A program made the translations under genes and the position numbers. Below, in pieces: positions 19,275 to 27,978 of a stretch of DNA of 64,000 bases; the stretch's first letter is position 1, and every line of letters begins with the position of its first letter. This DNA comes from Haloarcula halophila (lineage in GTDB: Archaea > Halobacteriota > Halobacteria > Halobacteriales > Haloarculaceae), in the NCBI RefSeq assembly GCF_029278565.1, contig NZ_CP119559.1, forward strand, positions 2,170,001 through 2,234,000, in the 5' to 3' direction. Below the pieces are notes generated by a model that ran no database searches, was not told the DNA's origin, and saw nothing but the letters and a program-made list of their open reading frames with translations.

Positions 19275-19453
19275 GCCTCTGTCCGCCCTCCCACGACTCC
19301 GAGCAACGAACGGCAAAGACCGGGCTGTTCTGCCCGGCCTGTCCCCACGAGAGCCCCGTCGACGGCGACTGGATCGCCGACGACTCCGCCCCCGGCGAAC
19401 GGCTGTGTTGTCCCCGCTGTGGCGCTGTCGTCGTCGACCAGCCCGCTCTCTGA
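19271..19453 (+). CDS. Small zinc-ribbon protein with two Cys pairs
   Basis: A 60-residue protein with CPAC at about 21-24 and CCPRCG near 46-51, enough for one zinc site. This is the pattern of the small CPxCG-type zinc proteins common in haloarchaea, some of which have regulatory roles; this one's role is unknown. It is translationally coupled (ATGA) to the small membrane protein upstream. Confidence 0.65.
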   Translation: MSLCPPSHDSEQRTAKTGLFCPACPHESPVDGDWIADDSAPGERLCCPRCGAVVVDQPAL

Positions 19454-19492
19454 ACCGACCGGCGAGACTGGATACGCGGTCCGGAAGAACGG

Positions 19493-19502
19493 CTATTTTA
19501 CG
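19493..19502 (+). promoter_or_regulatory. TATA box of taw1
   Basis: CTATTTTACG is centred 28 bases before the ATG at 19525, giving a leaderless transcript and fixing the start. Confidence 0.55.
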
Positions 19503-19524
19503 TTTGGGAACCGTCCCTTCGGCA

Positions 19525-20502
19525 ATGAGCGACGCAGACGGCGGTCCGAAGCAGGTCTCGGACCCCGCCTACCACAGCGAGAACCACACGGCGGCCCAGA
19601 CCTGCGGCTGGACGAAGAACGCCCTGCGGGGCGAGGGGAAGTGTTACAAGTACATCTTCTACGGCATCGAGTCCCACCGCTGTATCCAGATGACGCCCGT
19701 GGTGAAGTGTAACGAACGCTGCGTGTTCTGCTGGCGGGACCACGCCGGCCACGCCTACGAACTGGGCGACGTGGAGTGGGACGATCCGGCAGCCGTCGCC
19801 GAGGCCTCCATCGACCTCCAGCGCAAGCTACTCTCGGGTTTTGGCGGCAACGACGAGGTACCCCGTGAGGTGTTCGAGCAGGCGATGGAGCCACGCCACG
19901 TCGCTATCTCGCTGGACGGCGAGCCGACGCTGTACCCGTATCTGGACGAACTCATCGAGGAGTTCCACGCCCGGGATATCACCACGTTTCTCGTCTCGAA
20001 CGGGACCGACCCGGAGATGCTCGCCCGGTGTGACCCAACGCAGTTGTACGTCTCCGTCGACGCCCCGGACCGCAAGACCTTCGACTCGACGGTCAAGGCC
20101 GTCGAGGACGACGCCTGGGACTCGCTGATCGAGACGCTGGACGTACTGGCCGAGAAAGACGACACCCGGACGGTCATCCGGACGACGCTCGTCAAGGGGC
20201 ACAACACCCACCATCCCGAGTGGTACGCGGCGATGTGTGACCGGGCCGACGCCGACTTCGTCGAACTGAAAGCCTACATGCACGTCGGCCACTCCCGGGG
20301 CCGGCTGGACCGGGATTCGATGCCCGAACACGGCGAGGTACTGGAGTTCACCGAACAGGTCGGCGAGTATCTCCCCCACGACGTGATCAAGGAGGTCGAG
20401 GAGTCCCGCGTGGCGATGCTCGCCCGCGACCAGGAGACCTGGGTCCCGAAACTGGAGAAAGGCAGCGAGTTCTGGGAAGGGGACGCGCTGGTGGAGTACT
20501 GA
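19525..20502 (+). CDS. taw1: tRNA 4-demethylwyosine synthase (radical SAM, Taw1/TYW1)
   Basis: Builds the tricyclic 4-demethylwyosine from N1-methylguanosine-37 of tRNA-Phe with pyruvate and SAM. The 325 residues show the radical SAM triad C62, C66, C69 (CNERCVFCW) and the second cluster set C27, C40, C53, the layout known for archaeal Taw1. Family motifs AISLDGEPTLYP and FVELKAYMHVGHSR are present. The start is set by a TATA box 28 bases upstream. It is a single gene followed by a strong hairpin. Confidence 0.95.
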   Translation: MSDADGGPKQVSDPAYHSENHTAAQTCGWTKNALRGEGKCYKYIFYGIESHRCIQMTPVVKCNERCVFCWRDHAGHAYELGDVEWDDPAAVAEASIDLQRKLLSGFGGNDEVPREVFEQAMEPRHVAISLDGEPTLYPYLDELIEEFHARDITTFLVSNGTDPEMLARCDPTQLYVSVDAPDRKTFDSTVKAVEDDAWDSLIETLDVLAEKDDTRTVIRTTLVKGHNTHHPEWYAAMCDRADADFVELKAYMHVGHSRGRLDRDSMPEHGEVLEFTEQVGEYLPHDVIKEVEESRVAMLARDQETWVPKLEKGSEFWEGDALVEY

Positions 20503-20551
20503 GCGGGTACCGACGACGAGCGCGGCCAGGCGTCGGCTCTCGGCAGGACGC

Positions 20552-20588
20552 CCGAACGCGTTTCCGACCCCTTCCGGGTCGCGTTCGG
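20552..20588 (+). terminator. Perfect-arm hairpin after taw1
   Basis: CCGAACGC (20552-20559) pairs with GCGTTCGG (20581-20588), and inside it GACCC (20566-20570) pairs with GGGTC (20576-20580). It starts 50 bases after the taw1 stop. There is no T-tract after it, so a termination role is only possible. The rest of the 278-base gap up to the HTH gene shows nothing else but a promoter. Confidence 0.4.
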
Positions 20589-20780
20589 CCGCCACACCCT
20601 CCGTCGTCGTCGACCGAGACCCACCCCTGGCCCGGTCGCGGACCGCAGTGACGGCCCGCTGTCTCCCGGGTGCGGTCGCCGGGTCTTCGTCTCTCTATAC
20701 CCGAGTATGAGTGTTGTGGCCGTTGTCGCTTGCTGGGAACGCCTCTGCCCTTTTCTCACTCCGGAGACCGTTTCGACGGT

Positions 20781-21422
20781 ATGGCCGCCGGCCTCAGAGT
20801 TCAGCTATCGGTGGAGGCGCCGTCCTACTGTCCGCTGGTGACGACCGCCGGGGAAAGCGACGCTCCGATCACCGACATCACCCGGACACGCGGAGACGGG
20901 GACACCGTCGCCGAAGAGTTTCAGATCCCGCAGTCGGCGGCCGACGACGTGCCCGATACGGCGGACCCGGTCATAGACGTCGGCGACCGCCGGATATTCA
21001 GGCTGGAACGGGGGCAGTCGGCGGACTGTATCTGTGCCCGTGTCGAGAGCTTCGGCTATCCAGTCCGCGAAGTGAAAGCGGTCGACGGCGAACTGCGCTT
21101 GACGTTTCACCTGACCGACCTCGAACCGCTCCGGGAAATCGTCGCCGACCTCAGCGAGTTCGCCGATCGGGTGGAGGTGAACTACCTCGTCCACGACGAG
21201 GCCGACGACGACAGCGAGAACCCCGTCGTGGTCGACCGGAGCGAGATGACCGACCGCCAGCGGGAGGTCCTCGAGACGGCCGTTCGGATGGGATACTTCG
21301 AGTTCCCGCGCGCTGCGGACGGGTCCGCAGTCGCCGACGAACTGGGGATCAACGACTCGACGTTCGCCGAACACCTCCGGGTTGCACAGGCGAAGCTTCT
21401 GGAGAACGTCGTCGACGCCTGA
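20781..21422 (+). CDS. Bacterio-opsin-activator-type HTH regulator (HTH-10)
   Basis: A 213-residue transcription factor. The last 55 or so residues form the HTH-10 domain, with MTDRQREVLETAVRMGYFEFPR, ADELGIN and DSTFAEHLRVAQAKLLENV. The N-terminal 150 residues are the sensor-like domain seen in Bat-related haloarchaeal regulators, with no PAS or GAF that I can see. CCCTTTTCTCAC, about 27 bases before the ATG, suits a leaderless transcript. It converges on hypF with 15 bases between stops, so a link to the hydrogenase operon is possible but not shown. Confidence 0.85.
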   Translation: MAAGLRVQLSVEAPSYCPLVTTAGESDAPITDITRTRGDGDTVAEEFQIPQSAADDVPDTADPVIDVGDRRIFRLERGQSADCICARVESFGYPVREVKAVDGELRLTFHLTDLEPLREIVADLSEFADRVEVNYLVHDEADDDSENPVVVDRSEMTDRQREVLETAVRMGYFEFPRAADGSAVADELGINDSTFAEHLRVAQAKLLENVVDA

Positions 21423-21437
21423 CCCGATCGCCTGTCT

Positions 21438-23765
21438 TCAGCGGGTCAGCCGCGCGCTCGCCGCGAGGGCCTGGCCGTAGGCGATCCCGGCGTCGCCAGG
21501 CGGCACTCGGTCGTGGCTCAGATAGGTAAACCCCGCTGCCCGCACCCGCTGTCGGAACCGTCGGTCGATCGCCTCGTTGTAGGCCACACCGCCGGTGAAC
21601 CCGACGGCGTCGACGCCGCGATCGCGAGCGGCGTGCAGTGCGATCTCGGCGAGCCCGTCGGCCACGAGTCGCTGTGCGGTCGCCGCGACGTCGGTGTCGG
21701 GACGGGCGTCGGTCAGCGCCGCCAGTCGCGCCATGAGTCCGTAGGTGTCGAGCAGGCGCTGGCCGTCCCGTTCGAACGTCTCCGACGCTATCGCGACCGG
21801 TTCGCCACGGCGCGCGAGCGACTCTAGCCGCATCGCCGGCTCGCCCTGGTAGCGGCGCCGGGTACAACAGCCCAGCAGCGCCGCCACGCCGTCCAGGAAC
21901 CGGCCGACGCTCGTCGTCGGCGGGCTGTTGGTCCCCTGGGTCGCCTGCCGGAGGACGGCCCTCGCGGCCTGGGGCGTGTCGACGGTCCCGGACGACAGCA
22001 GGAGCGACCGGGCCCGCTCCCGGTCGCGCCCGGCCAACAGCCCCGCGGCGACCCGTGCCGGTTCCTCGACCGCTCGGTCCCCCCCGGGCAGCGGGAACCG
22101 GTCGAGTCCGCCGACGCGGTCGCTGTTCGCCAGTCGAGCGTCGAGAACCTCGCCACCGCGGACGACCCCCTCGGGTCCCCAGCCGGTCCCGTCGGCGGCG
22201 ACGACGATCGAACGGGAACGGTCGCCTTCCCCGAGCAACGAGGCGGCGTGGGCGTGGTGGTGCTGGACCGGGACGGCGCGCTCGGAGCGGTCGGCCGCGA
22301 TGGCGGTCGTCTCGAAATCGGGGTGTGCGTCGTGGGCGACCACGTCCGGGGAGACGTCGAGCAGGTCCCGGAGCCGCTCGGTCGCCGAGCGGTGGAAGGC
22401 CGCAGTCGCTGGGTCGTCGACGGTGCCGACGTGCTGGGAGGGGACGACCCGGTCGCCGCGCGTGAGCGCGACGGTCACGTCGGTACGGGCCCCGAGCGCC
22501 ACCACCTCACTCCCGTCGGGCGGACGAACGCGGCGGGGGAGCGCCCGCGGGACGAACCCGCGGGATCGCCGAACCAGCCGGCGGTCGCCGCCGACGACCC
22601 GGAGGACGCTGTCGTCACACCGGTTCTCGATCCCGCGGTCGTGGACGAGCGCGGCGTCCGACGCGTCGAGGCTTCGGAGTTCCTCGGCGGTGGTCGCCAT
22701 CGGCTGCCCGGGCCGGTTCGCGCTCGTCACCACGAGCGGTACCTGGGGCAGGCGGTCGAACAGCAGGTGATGGAGGCCGCTGTATGGCAGCATGACGCCG
22801 ACGGTGTGGAGGCCGGGCGCGACGTGGTCGGCCCACAGCGGCCCGTCGTGGTCGAGGAGGACGATCGGACGCCGACGCCCGGTGAGCGCCGCCCGCTCGC
22901 GCTCGGTGACCGTCGCGAACTCCCGCACCGTCGACAGCGACGGCGCCATCGTCGCGAGGGGCTTGGCCGGCCGGTCGAGCACCCGTCGGAGCCGCCCGAC
23001 AGCGTCGGCGTCGGTCGCGAGACAGGCCAGGTGACAGCCACCGGTCCCCTTGATCCCGACGACCTGCCCGTCCCGGAGGAGATCGGCGGCCCGGGACAGC
23101 GCGGTCGTCCCCTCCACCCGGTCGCCGGGGTCGGTCTCTATGGCGAGGGACGGGCCACAGGCCGGACAGGCGATCGTCTGTGCGTGGTAGCGCCGGTCGG
23201 TCCGGTCAGTGAGGTCTGCCCGGCAGTCAGGACACGGCGGAAACGGCGCGAACGCAGTCCGCCGGCGGTCGTACGGTAGTCCGTCCGTGACGGCGAACCG
23301 CGGCCCACAGTCGACACAGCCGGTCGCCCAGTACTCGGTGAACCGCGAGTCCTCGTCACGGATATCGGCGAGACAGGACTCACAGACGGCCGTGTCGGGC
23401 GGAACCAGAGCCGCCCGGTCGCCGTCGCTGTCCGAGTCGGCGATCACGAACTCGTCGGCCCCGCGGAGCGGGACGGACTCGACGGTGACCTCCTCGATGC
23501 GGGCCAGGCGAGGCGGGTCGGTCCGGACGGCGTCGACGGCCGCCTCGACGGCCTGCTCGTCCCCCTCGAACCGGATCCGGACCCCCGCGTCGGTGTTCCG
23601 GACGGTCCCGCTCAGGCCGTACTCGGCCGCCGTACGGGCGACGAACGGACGGAAGCCGACGCCCTGGACCGTCCCGGTGACGGTGAGATGGACGGCCGTC
23701 GGTTCTTCCGAGGACCGTCCCGGTTCCGCTGGACAGTCGGCGTCAGTGTTCGTGTTCGTGGGCAT
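21438..23765 (-). CDS. hypF: Hydrogenase maturation carbamoyltransferase HypF
   Basis: Makes the CN precursor for the [NiFe] site from carbamoyl phosphate and transfers it to HypE. The 775 residues contain all four HypF parts: an acylphosphatase domain (VQGVGFRPFV near 33), zinc fingers (CESCL...CVDCG and CPDC...CPACG, about 128-205), a YrdC-like domain (GTGGCHLACLA near 240; SANRPGQPM near 348) and a Kae1-like domain (VQHHHAHAASLL near 500; GFTGGVAYNEAI near 725). The start overlaps the hypB end by 23 bases. It is the last gene of the hydrogenase operon. Confidence 0.95.
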   Translation of the reverse strand: MPTNTNTDADCPAEPGRSSEEPTAVHLTVTGTVQGVGFRPFVARTAAEYGLSGTVRNTDAGVRIRFEGDEQAVEAAVDAVRTDPPRLARIEEVTVESVPLRGADEFVIADSDSDGDRAALVPPDTAVCESCLADIRDEDSRFTEYWATGCVDCGPRFAVTDGLPYDRRRTAFAPFPPCPDCRADLTDRTDRRYHAQTIACPACGPSLAIETDPGDRVEGTTALSRAADLLRDGQVVGIKGTGGCHLACLATDADAVGRLRRVLDRPAKPLATMAPSLSTVREFATVTERERAALTGRRRPIVLLDHDGPLWADHVAPGLHTVGVMLPYSGLHHLLFDRLPQVPLVVTSANRPGQPMATTAEELRSLDASDAALVHDRGIENRCDDSVLRVVGGDRRLVRRSRGFVPRALPRRVRPPDGSEVVALGARTDVTVALTRGDRVVPSQHVGTVDDPATAAFHRSATERLRDLLDVSPDVVAHDAHPDFETTAIAADRSERAVPVQHHHAHAASLLGEGDRSRSIVVAADGTGWGPEGVVRGGEVLDARLANSDRVGGLDRFPLPGGDRAVEEPARVAAGLLAGRDRERARSLLLSSGTVDTPQAARAVLRQATQGTNSPPTTSVGRFLDGVAALLGCCTRRRYQGEPAMRLESLARRGEPVAIASETFERDGQRLLDTYGLMARLAALTDARPDTDVAATAQRLVADGLAEIALHAARDRGVDAVGFTGGVAYNEAIDRRFRQRVRAAGFTYLSHDRVPPGDAGIAYGQALAASARLTR

Positions 23766-24528
23766 GGCTGTCGGTGCGGTGAGCGTCGAGTTCGCCGACG
23801 AGGCGCTCGATCCCGGCCCTGGTCCGAGCGCTGGTCCGGACGACCGGGATCGAGGGTGCGACCTCGGCCAGGTCGGCGACCATCCGGTCGACGTCGGTCC
23901 CGACGGCGTCGGCGATGTCCACCTTGTTGATCACCGCCAGGTCGGCCGCCTGGAACAGCAGCGGGTGTTTCCGGACGACGTCCTCGCCCTCGGTGACGCT
24001 GACGACGACGACTCGGCAGTGCGTCCCGAGCGGGAAATCGGCCGGACACACCATGTTCCCGACGTTCTCGACGAACAGCGTGTCCAGTTCCGCCACCGGA
24101 AGGTCGGCCAGCGCCGTCTCGACCCGCTCTGGGTCGAGGTGGCAGTCCTTGCCCGTGGTCACGTCGACCGCCGGGACCCCGCTCTCCCGGTACCGTTCGG
24201 CGTCGTCCGCGCCCGCTACGTCGCCGGCGACGACCGCCGTCCGCTCGCTCGCCGGGAGCCGTTCGACCACCCGCTGGACGAGGGCCGTCTTGCCGCTACC
24301 GGTCGCGCCCATGAGTTCGACGGCGAACACGTCGTTGTCGTGTGACAGCCGCTGGTGGACCTCGCGCGCCCGGTCACGGACGGCCTCGAGGACGTCGCCC
24401 ATCGGAGCTCCGGCGTCGCCGTCGCTCACGCCGTCGTGTCCGAACCGGTGGGCGTGGACCGGTCCCACGCCACGGGCAAGCAGTCGGTCGAGACGCTGTG
24501 CGATCGAAGTGGTGTGTCGGTCGTTCAT
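23743..24528 (-). CDS. hypB: Hydrogenase nickel-insertion GTPase HypB
   Basis: GTPase that loads nickel into the large-subunit precursor with HypA. The 261 residues show the P-loop GATGSGKTALVQR near 75-87, CHLDP and NVGNMVCPADF with the metal-binding cysteine, and NKVDIAD for guanine recognition. The C-terminus is a short His-rich tail (DSHAHEHEH), a possible nickel store; in many bacteria the His-rich stretch is at the other end. The ATG at 24528 overlaps the hypA stop as ATGA. Confidence 0.95.
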   Translation of the reverse strand: MNDRHTTSIAQRLDRLLARGVGPVHAHRFGHDGVSDGDAGAPMGDVLEAVRDRAREVHQRLSHDNDVFAVELMGATGSGKTALVQRVVERLPASERTAVVAGDVAGADDAERYRESGVPAVDVTTGKDCHLDPERVETALADLPVAELDTLFVENVGNMVCPADFPLGTHCRVVVVSVTEGEDVVRKHPLLFQAADLAVINKVDIADAVGTDVDRMVADLAEVAPSIPVVRTSARTRAGIERLVGELDAHRTDSHAHEHEH

Positions 24529-24890
24529 CGTTCGGGAACCTCGATCGTTTCGAGACGACACTCCCGGCCCGCGGTCAGCGTGACCGGATCGCCGCACGCG
24601 GGACAGCGCCGGGACGGGGCCGCCGGCACGGTTTCTGTGAGCGAGGGGAGTCGACCGCTCCATCCGCAGTCACACTCGCCGGCGGGTTCGACGTGTTCGA
24701 ACGCGACGGTCGCGCCGGCCGCGGCGGTGTCCTCGGCGACGGCCTCGATACAGAACCTGACCTGGGGCGCGTGGAGGTGTGTCGCCGTCCCCAGCGCGAC
24801 GGTCATCGCCCGGACCCGGTCGGCCCCCCGTTCGGCGGCGGCGGCGACGGCCCGGTCGACGAGCCGCTGGGCGATGCTGAGTTCGTGCAT
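24525..24890 (-). CDS. hypA: Hydrogenase nickel metallochaperone HypA
   Basis: Nickel chaperone of 121 residues. It begins MHELSIAQRL, where the initiator Met and His-2 form the nickel site. The zinc site uses two cysteine pairs: CDCGWSG near 74-76 and CPACGDP near 96-99. The stop overlaps the hypB start, and the ATG is 1 base from the hypE stop. Confidence 0.95.
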   Translation of the reverse strand: MHELSIAQRLVDRAVAAAAERGADRVRAMTVALGTATHLHAPQVRFCIEAVAEDTAAAGATVAFEHVEPAGECDCGWSGRLPSLTETVPAAPSRRCPACGDPVTLTAGRECRLETIEVPER

Positions 24891-24891
24891 C

Positions 24892-25968
24892 TCAACAGAT
24901 CCGCGGGAGTTGTTCGCCGCTGGCCTCCGTGAGGTACCGCTCCCCGATGCCGGTGTCGACGACGACCCGACCGGTGTGGTCGTCGACCGCCCGGCCGATC
25001 AGCGCCGCTTCGTCGCCAGCGGAACGGGCCCGCACCGCGTCCCTGACGGCGGCCGCGTCCTCGGGCGCGACTCCGAGTACTAGTCGCCCCTCACAGGCGA
25101 CCCGGAGGGGGTCCAGTCCCAGCACGTCGGCGGCGCTCTCGGTCGGATCGGCCACCGGGACCGCCCGGCCGTCGAGGTCGATGCCGACCTCGCTGGCGGT
25201 CGCGAGTTCGATCAGCGCGGTCGCCAGTCCGCCACGCGTCGGGTCCGTCGCCGCGGTGACCTGCCCGGCCTCGCGGGCGGCAGCGACGAGGTCGTCGACA
25301 GGGGCCACGTCGCTCTCGATGTCGGTGGCGAACTCGAACCCCTCACGCTCGGCCAGCAGTGCGACGCCGTGGTCGCCGACGGGGCCGGTCACGAGCAGTC
25401 TGTCGCCCGGCGAGAGGCCGGCCGTCGGCAGGTGTGCGCCCGGGGGAACGAACCCGACGCCGGCGGTGTTGACCACGACGCCGTCCACGTCGCCGGCGGG
25501 CACGACCTTCGTGTCACCGGTGACGATCCGCGTCCCGACCGTCTCCGCGAGCCTCCCCATCGAGTCGAGGACCCGTTCGATCAGGGGTTCGGGCGTCCCC
25601 GCCTCGACGACGAGGCCACAGGTCAGCGCGAGCGGCTCGGTCACGCCCATCGCAGCGAGGTCGTTGACCGTGCCGGCGACCGCGAGCGTGCCGATGTCGC
25701 CGCCGGGGAACTCCGGTGGATCGACGACGTGGCTGTCGGTCGTCACGACCAGCGAGTCACCGTCGGTCGGGAGGACCGCACCGTCGTCCAGCGCAGTCAG
25801 CCCGAGCCCGTCCGTTCCCCCGGCCAGTGCGAGCCGCGGCACGACGGTCTCCGTCAACAGGTCCCGCATCTCCGCGGTCCCGGCGCCGTGGGCGGTCGTC
25901 AGTGTCTCCGGTCCCGTCTGGTCGTCCGGCCGACTGGCGGTCGACTGCGGATCGGCGTCGCCGCTCAT
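24892..25968 (-). CDS. hypE: Hydrogenase maturation protein HypE
   Basis: Dehydrates the carbamoyl group to thiocyanate on its own C-terminal cysteine for transfer to iron. The 358 residues end in PRIC, the expected carrier cysteine, and carry the PurM-like ATP-binding motifs GAVLPTDGDSLVVTTDSHVV and ATDPTRGGLATAL. The first 35 residues are a polar extension. The ATG at 25968 overlaps the hypD stop as ATGA. Confidence 0.95.
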   Translation of the reverse strand: MSGDADPQSTASRPDDQTGPETLTTAHGAGTAEMRDLLTETVVPRLALAGGTDGLGLTALDDGAVLPTDGDSLVVTTDSHVVDPPEFPGGDIGTLAVAGTVNDLAAMGVTEPLALTCGLVVEAGTPEPLIERVLDSMGRLAETVGTRIVTGDTKVVPAGDVDGVVVNTAGVGFVPPGAHLPTAGLSPGDRLLVTGPVGDHGVALLAEREGFEFATDIESDVAPVDDLVAAAREAGQVTAATDPTRGGLATALIELATASEVGIDLDGRAVPVADPTESAADVLGLDPLRVACEGRLVLGVAPEDAAAVRDAVRARSAGDEAALIGRAVDDHTGRVVVDTGIGERYLTEASGEQLPRIC

Positions 25969-27077
25969 CGTCCGCGCACCTCCCCGTACTCCTGGTCGAT
26001 GCGACAGGGTCCCTCGTCGCTGACCATACAGGCCCCGACCGGGTCGGCCAGCGTACAGGCCTCGCCAAGCAGGGGGCAGTCCGCCGGCTCTGCCCGCCCG
26101 GCCATGATCTCGCCGCAGATGCAGTCTGTCGCCCGGTCGTCGCCGTCTCCGGCGTCGATGTCGAACCGCTCGCGAGCGTCGTGGGCCGCGTACTCCGCCC
26201 GGAGCTGTAGCGTGGCGTCGGGGACCTCCGCGATCCCGCGCCACTGGCCGGGGACCCGCTCGAACACCGTCCAGAGAGCCTCCTGGGCGGCCTCGTTGCC
26301 TGCTCGGCTGACACACCGGGGGTACGCGTTCTCGACGGTCGCCGTCCCGTCGGCCAGCTGTTCGAGCAGTTCGACCAGCCCGTAGAGGACGTCGACGGGT
26401 TCGAATCCCCCGACGACGACGGGGAGGTCGTAGTCGGCGGCGACACGCTCGTACACCTCGGTGCCGGTGATCGTCGCCGCGTGACCGGCCGCAAGGAACC
26501 CGTCGACGCGGGTGTCCGGGTGGTCCGCGACCAACTCCATCGCGGGCGGGACATACTTGTGGGCCGACAGGACCGAGAAGTTCGACGGGACGCCCTCGCG
26601 GAGGACGCTCGCGGTGGGCGCGGCCGTCGTCTCGAAGCCGACACCGAAGAAAACGACCTCGTCGTCGGTTTCCCGGGCGATGTCGGCCGCCTCGGCCGCG
26701 CTGTAGACGACCCGGACGTCGGCGCCCTCGTCGCGGGCGTCGGCGAGGCTCCCGTCGCTGCCCGGGACACGGAGCATGTCGCCGTAGGTGGCGACCACCG
26801 CGCCGGAGCGGGCCAGCGCGACCGCCTCGTCGACCTCGGCGCTGTCGGTGACACAGACCGGACAGCCCGGTCCCATCGCCACCGTCAGCCCGTCGGGCAG
26901 GACGGCCCGGAGGCCGTACTCGGCGATCGCCTCCTCGTGGCTCCCACAGACGTGAACGACCCGGACGGGCGTGTCGACCGTCTCGACGAGGTCGGCGAGC
27001 CGTTCCCGGAGCGCACCGGCCCGGTCGGGGTCCCGGAAGGAGAGGGCCTCGATCCCCTCCTCGACGGCGTCGGTCAC
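25965..27077 (-). CDS. hypD: Hydrogenase maturation Fe-S protein HypD
   Basis: Scaffold on which Fe(CN)2CO is assembled with HypC. The 370 residues hold CGSHEEAI (44-51) with the catalytic cysteine, GPGCPVCV near 69-76, GVGFETTAAPTA, and the C-terminal cluster cysteines in CICGEIMAG, CPLLGEAC and GACMVSDEGPC. The GTG start overlaps the hypC stop as GTGA. Confidence 0.96.
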   Translation of the reverse strand: MTDAVEEGIEALSFRDPDRAGALRERLADLVETVDTPVRVVHVCGSHEEAIAEYGLRAVLPDGLTVAMGPGCPVCVTDSAEVDEAVALARSGAVVATYGDMLRVPGSDGSLADARDEGADVRVVYSAAEAADIARETDDEVVFFGVGFETTAAPTASVLREGVPSNFSVLSAHKYVPPAMELVADHPDTRVDGFLAAGHAATITGTEVYERVAADYDLPVVVGGFEPVDVLYGLVELLEQLADGTATVENAYPRCVSRAGNEAAQEALWTVFERVPGQWRGIAEVPDATLQLRAEYAAHDARERFDIDAGDGDDRATDCICGEIMAGRAEPADCPLLGEACTLADPVGACMVSDEGPCRIDQEYGEVRGR

Positions 27078-27349
27078 GGCTCCTCACCTCCGGCTGGTTG
27101 GCCGGCGGACCCGGAGGACCCGCCCGGAGCCGCGCCGTCGATGGCACTCTCGTAGAGTTCGACGGTCCGTTCGACCTGTTCCTCGGGGATCTTCCGGATG
27201 GCGAAGCCGGCGTGGGTGAGTACGTGGTCGCCGACGCAGACGTCGTCGCCGACGATCTCGACCCTGATCCACTTCTGTGCGCCGCCGAAGTCGACGCGGG
27301 CCTCGGGCGGGTCGAGTTCGACGACCTCGCCGGGGACGCCCAGACACAT
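27074..27349 (-). CDS. hypC: Hydrogenase assembly chaperone HypC
   Basis: Small chaperone of 91 residues that carries the Fe(CN)2CO unit and holds the large-subunit precursor. It begins MCLGVPGEVV, with the essential Cys-2, and has VGDHVLTHAGFAIRKI, the family core. The last 20 residues are a Gly/Ser/Pro tail. Its ATG overlaps the protease stop as ATGA. Confidence 0.95.
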   Translation of the reverse strand: MCLGVPGEVVELDPPEARVDFGGAQKWIRVEIVGDDVCVGDHVLTHAGFAIRKIPEEQVERTVELYESAIDGAAPGGSSGSAGQPAGGEEP

Positions 27350-27978
27350 CAGGGCTCACCCCCGTCGGCCGACGCTTCCCCCTGCCAGGGGTCCTGCGAG
27401 AGGAGCCGCTCGGGTCTGAGCCGCCCTCTGACGCTGTGCCCGTCGAGTTCGTGATCGTCGACCGCGTCGGCGTCGATCTCCGCCTCGCAGTCGACACAGT
27501 ACCAGGTCGCGTCCATGAATCGGTCCGTTCCGTCGTGTCGGTTGTCGGTGAGTTCGGCGGCGGCGACGGCGGCGGCGTCCGGGACGACCGGCGCGACCGT
27601 CGGACTCAGGCCGACGGTCGGCTCGACGGTGGCCGGGACCACCCCGACGACGACCACCCTCGGCGGGAGGTCGTAGACACCACTGCAGGTCCGGACCGCC
27701 TCGGCGAAGGTGAAGTCGTGCATCGCCACCTCCGTCGGCGCCTCCCCGTCCTCGAGCCGCGTCCGGACGACCGTTCCCGGGGGACAGTCCGCGTCGACGG
27801 CGTCGACGACGACCCCGCGGGGACGGCCGTCCATCGCCTCCAGAGCGAGCATCGCCGTCGTCCCGGCGAAGGTGGCGTCGAGCCCGGGCCGGCGTTCGGC
27901 CAGGGCACGGACGACCGCCCGACCGAGGCCGTCGTCGCCCATCGTGGGGTTGCCGACGCCGACTGCGACGCCGGTCAT
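27349..27978 (-). CDS. Hydrogenase maturation protease with C-terminal zinc-finger-like extension
   Basis: Cuts the C-terminal peptide from the nickel-loaded large subunit. The first 145 or so residues are a HyaD/HupD-type endopeptidase: VGVGNPTMGDDGLG near 7-20 with the nickel-sensing acidic residue, VVVDAVDADCPPGT near 56, MHDFTFAEA near 86. The remaining 60 residues are not part of the usual family: they contain WYCVDCEAEID and DDHELDGH, a C-x2-C-x11-H-x4-H pattern that could bind zinc. The ATG at 27978 overlaps the large-subunit stop. A much longer frame upstream only mirrors the large-subunit gene. Confidence 0.88.
   Translation of the reverse strand: MTGVAVGVGNPTMGDDGLGRAVVRALAERRPGLDATFAGTTAMLALEAMDGRPRGVVVDAVDADCPPGTVVRTRLEDGEAPTEVAMHDFTFAEAVRTCSGVYDLPPRVVVVGVVPATVEPTVGLSPTVAPVVPDAAAVAAAELTDNRHDGTDRFMDATWYCVDCEAEIDADAVDDHELDGHSVRGRLRPERLLSQDPWQGEASADGGEP

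Noticed and set aside
23209-24345. 378-codon plus-strand frame over hypB/hypF
   Set aside because: Ser/Arg-rich shadow frame opposite two clear Hyp proteins; no promoter or motif.
26390-26412. GGGTTCGAATCCC looks like a tRNA T-loop
   Set aside because: It lies inside hypD (coding VGGFEPVDV on the other strand) and no acceptor, D or anticodon arms can be built around it.
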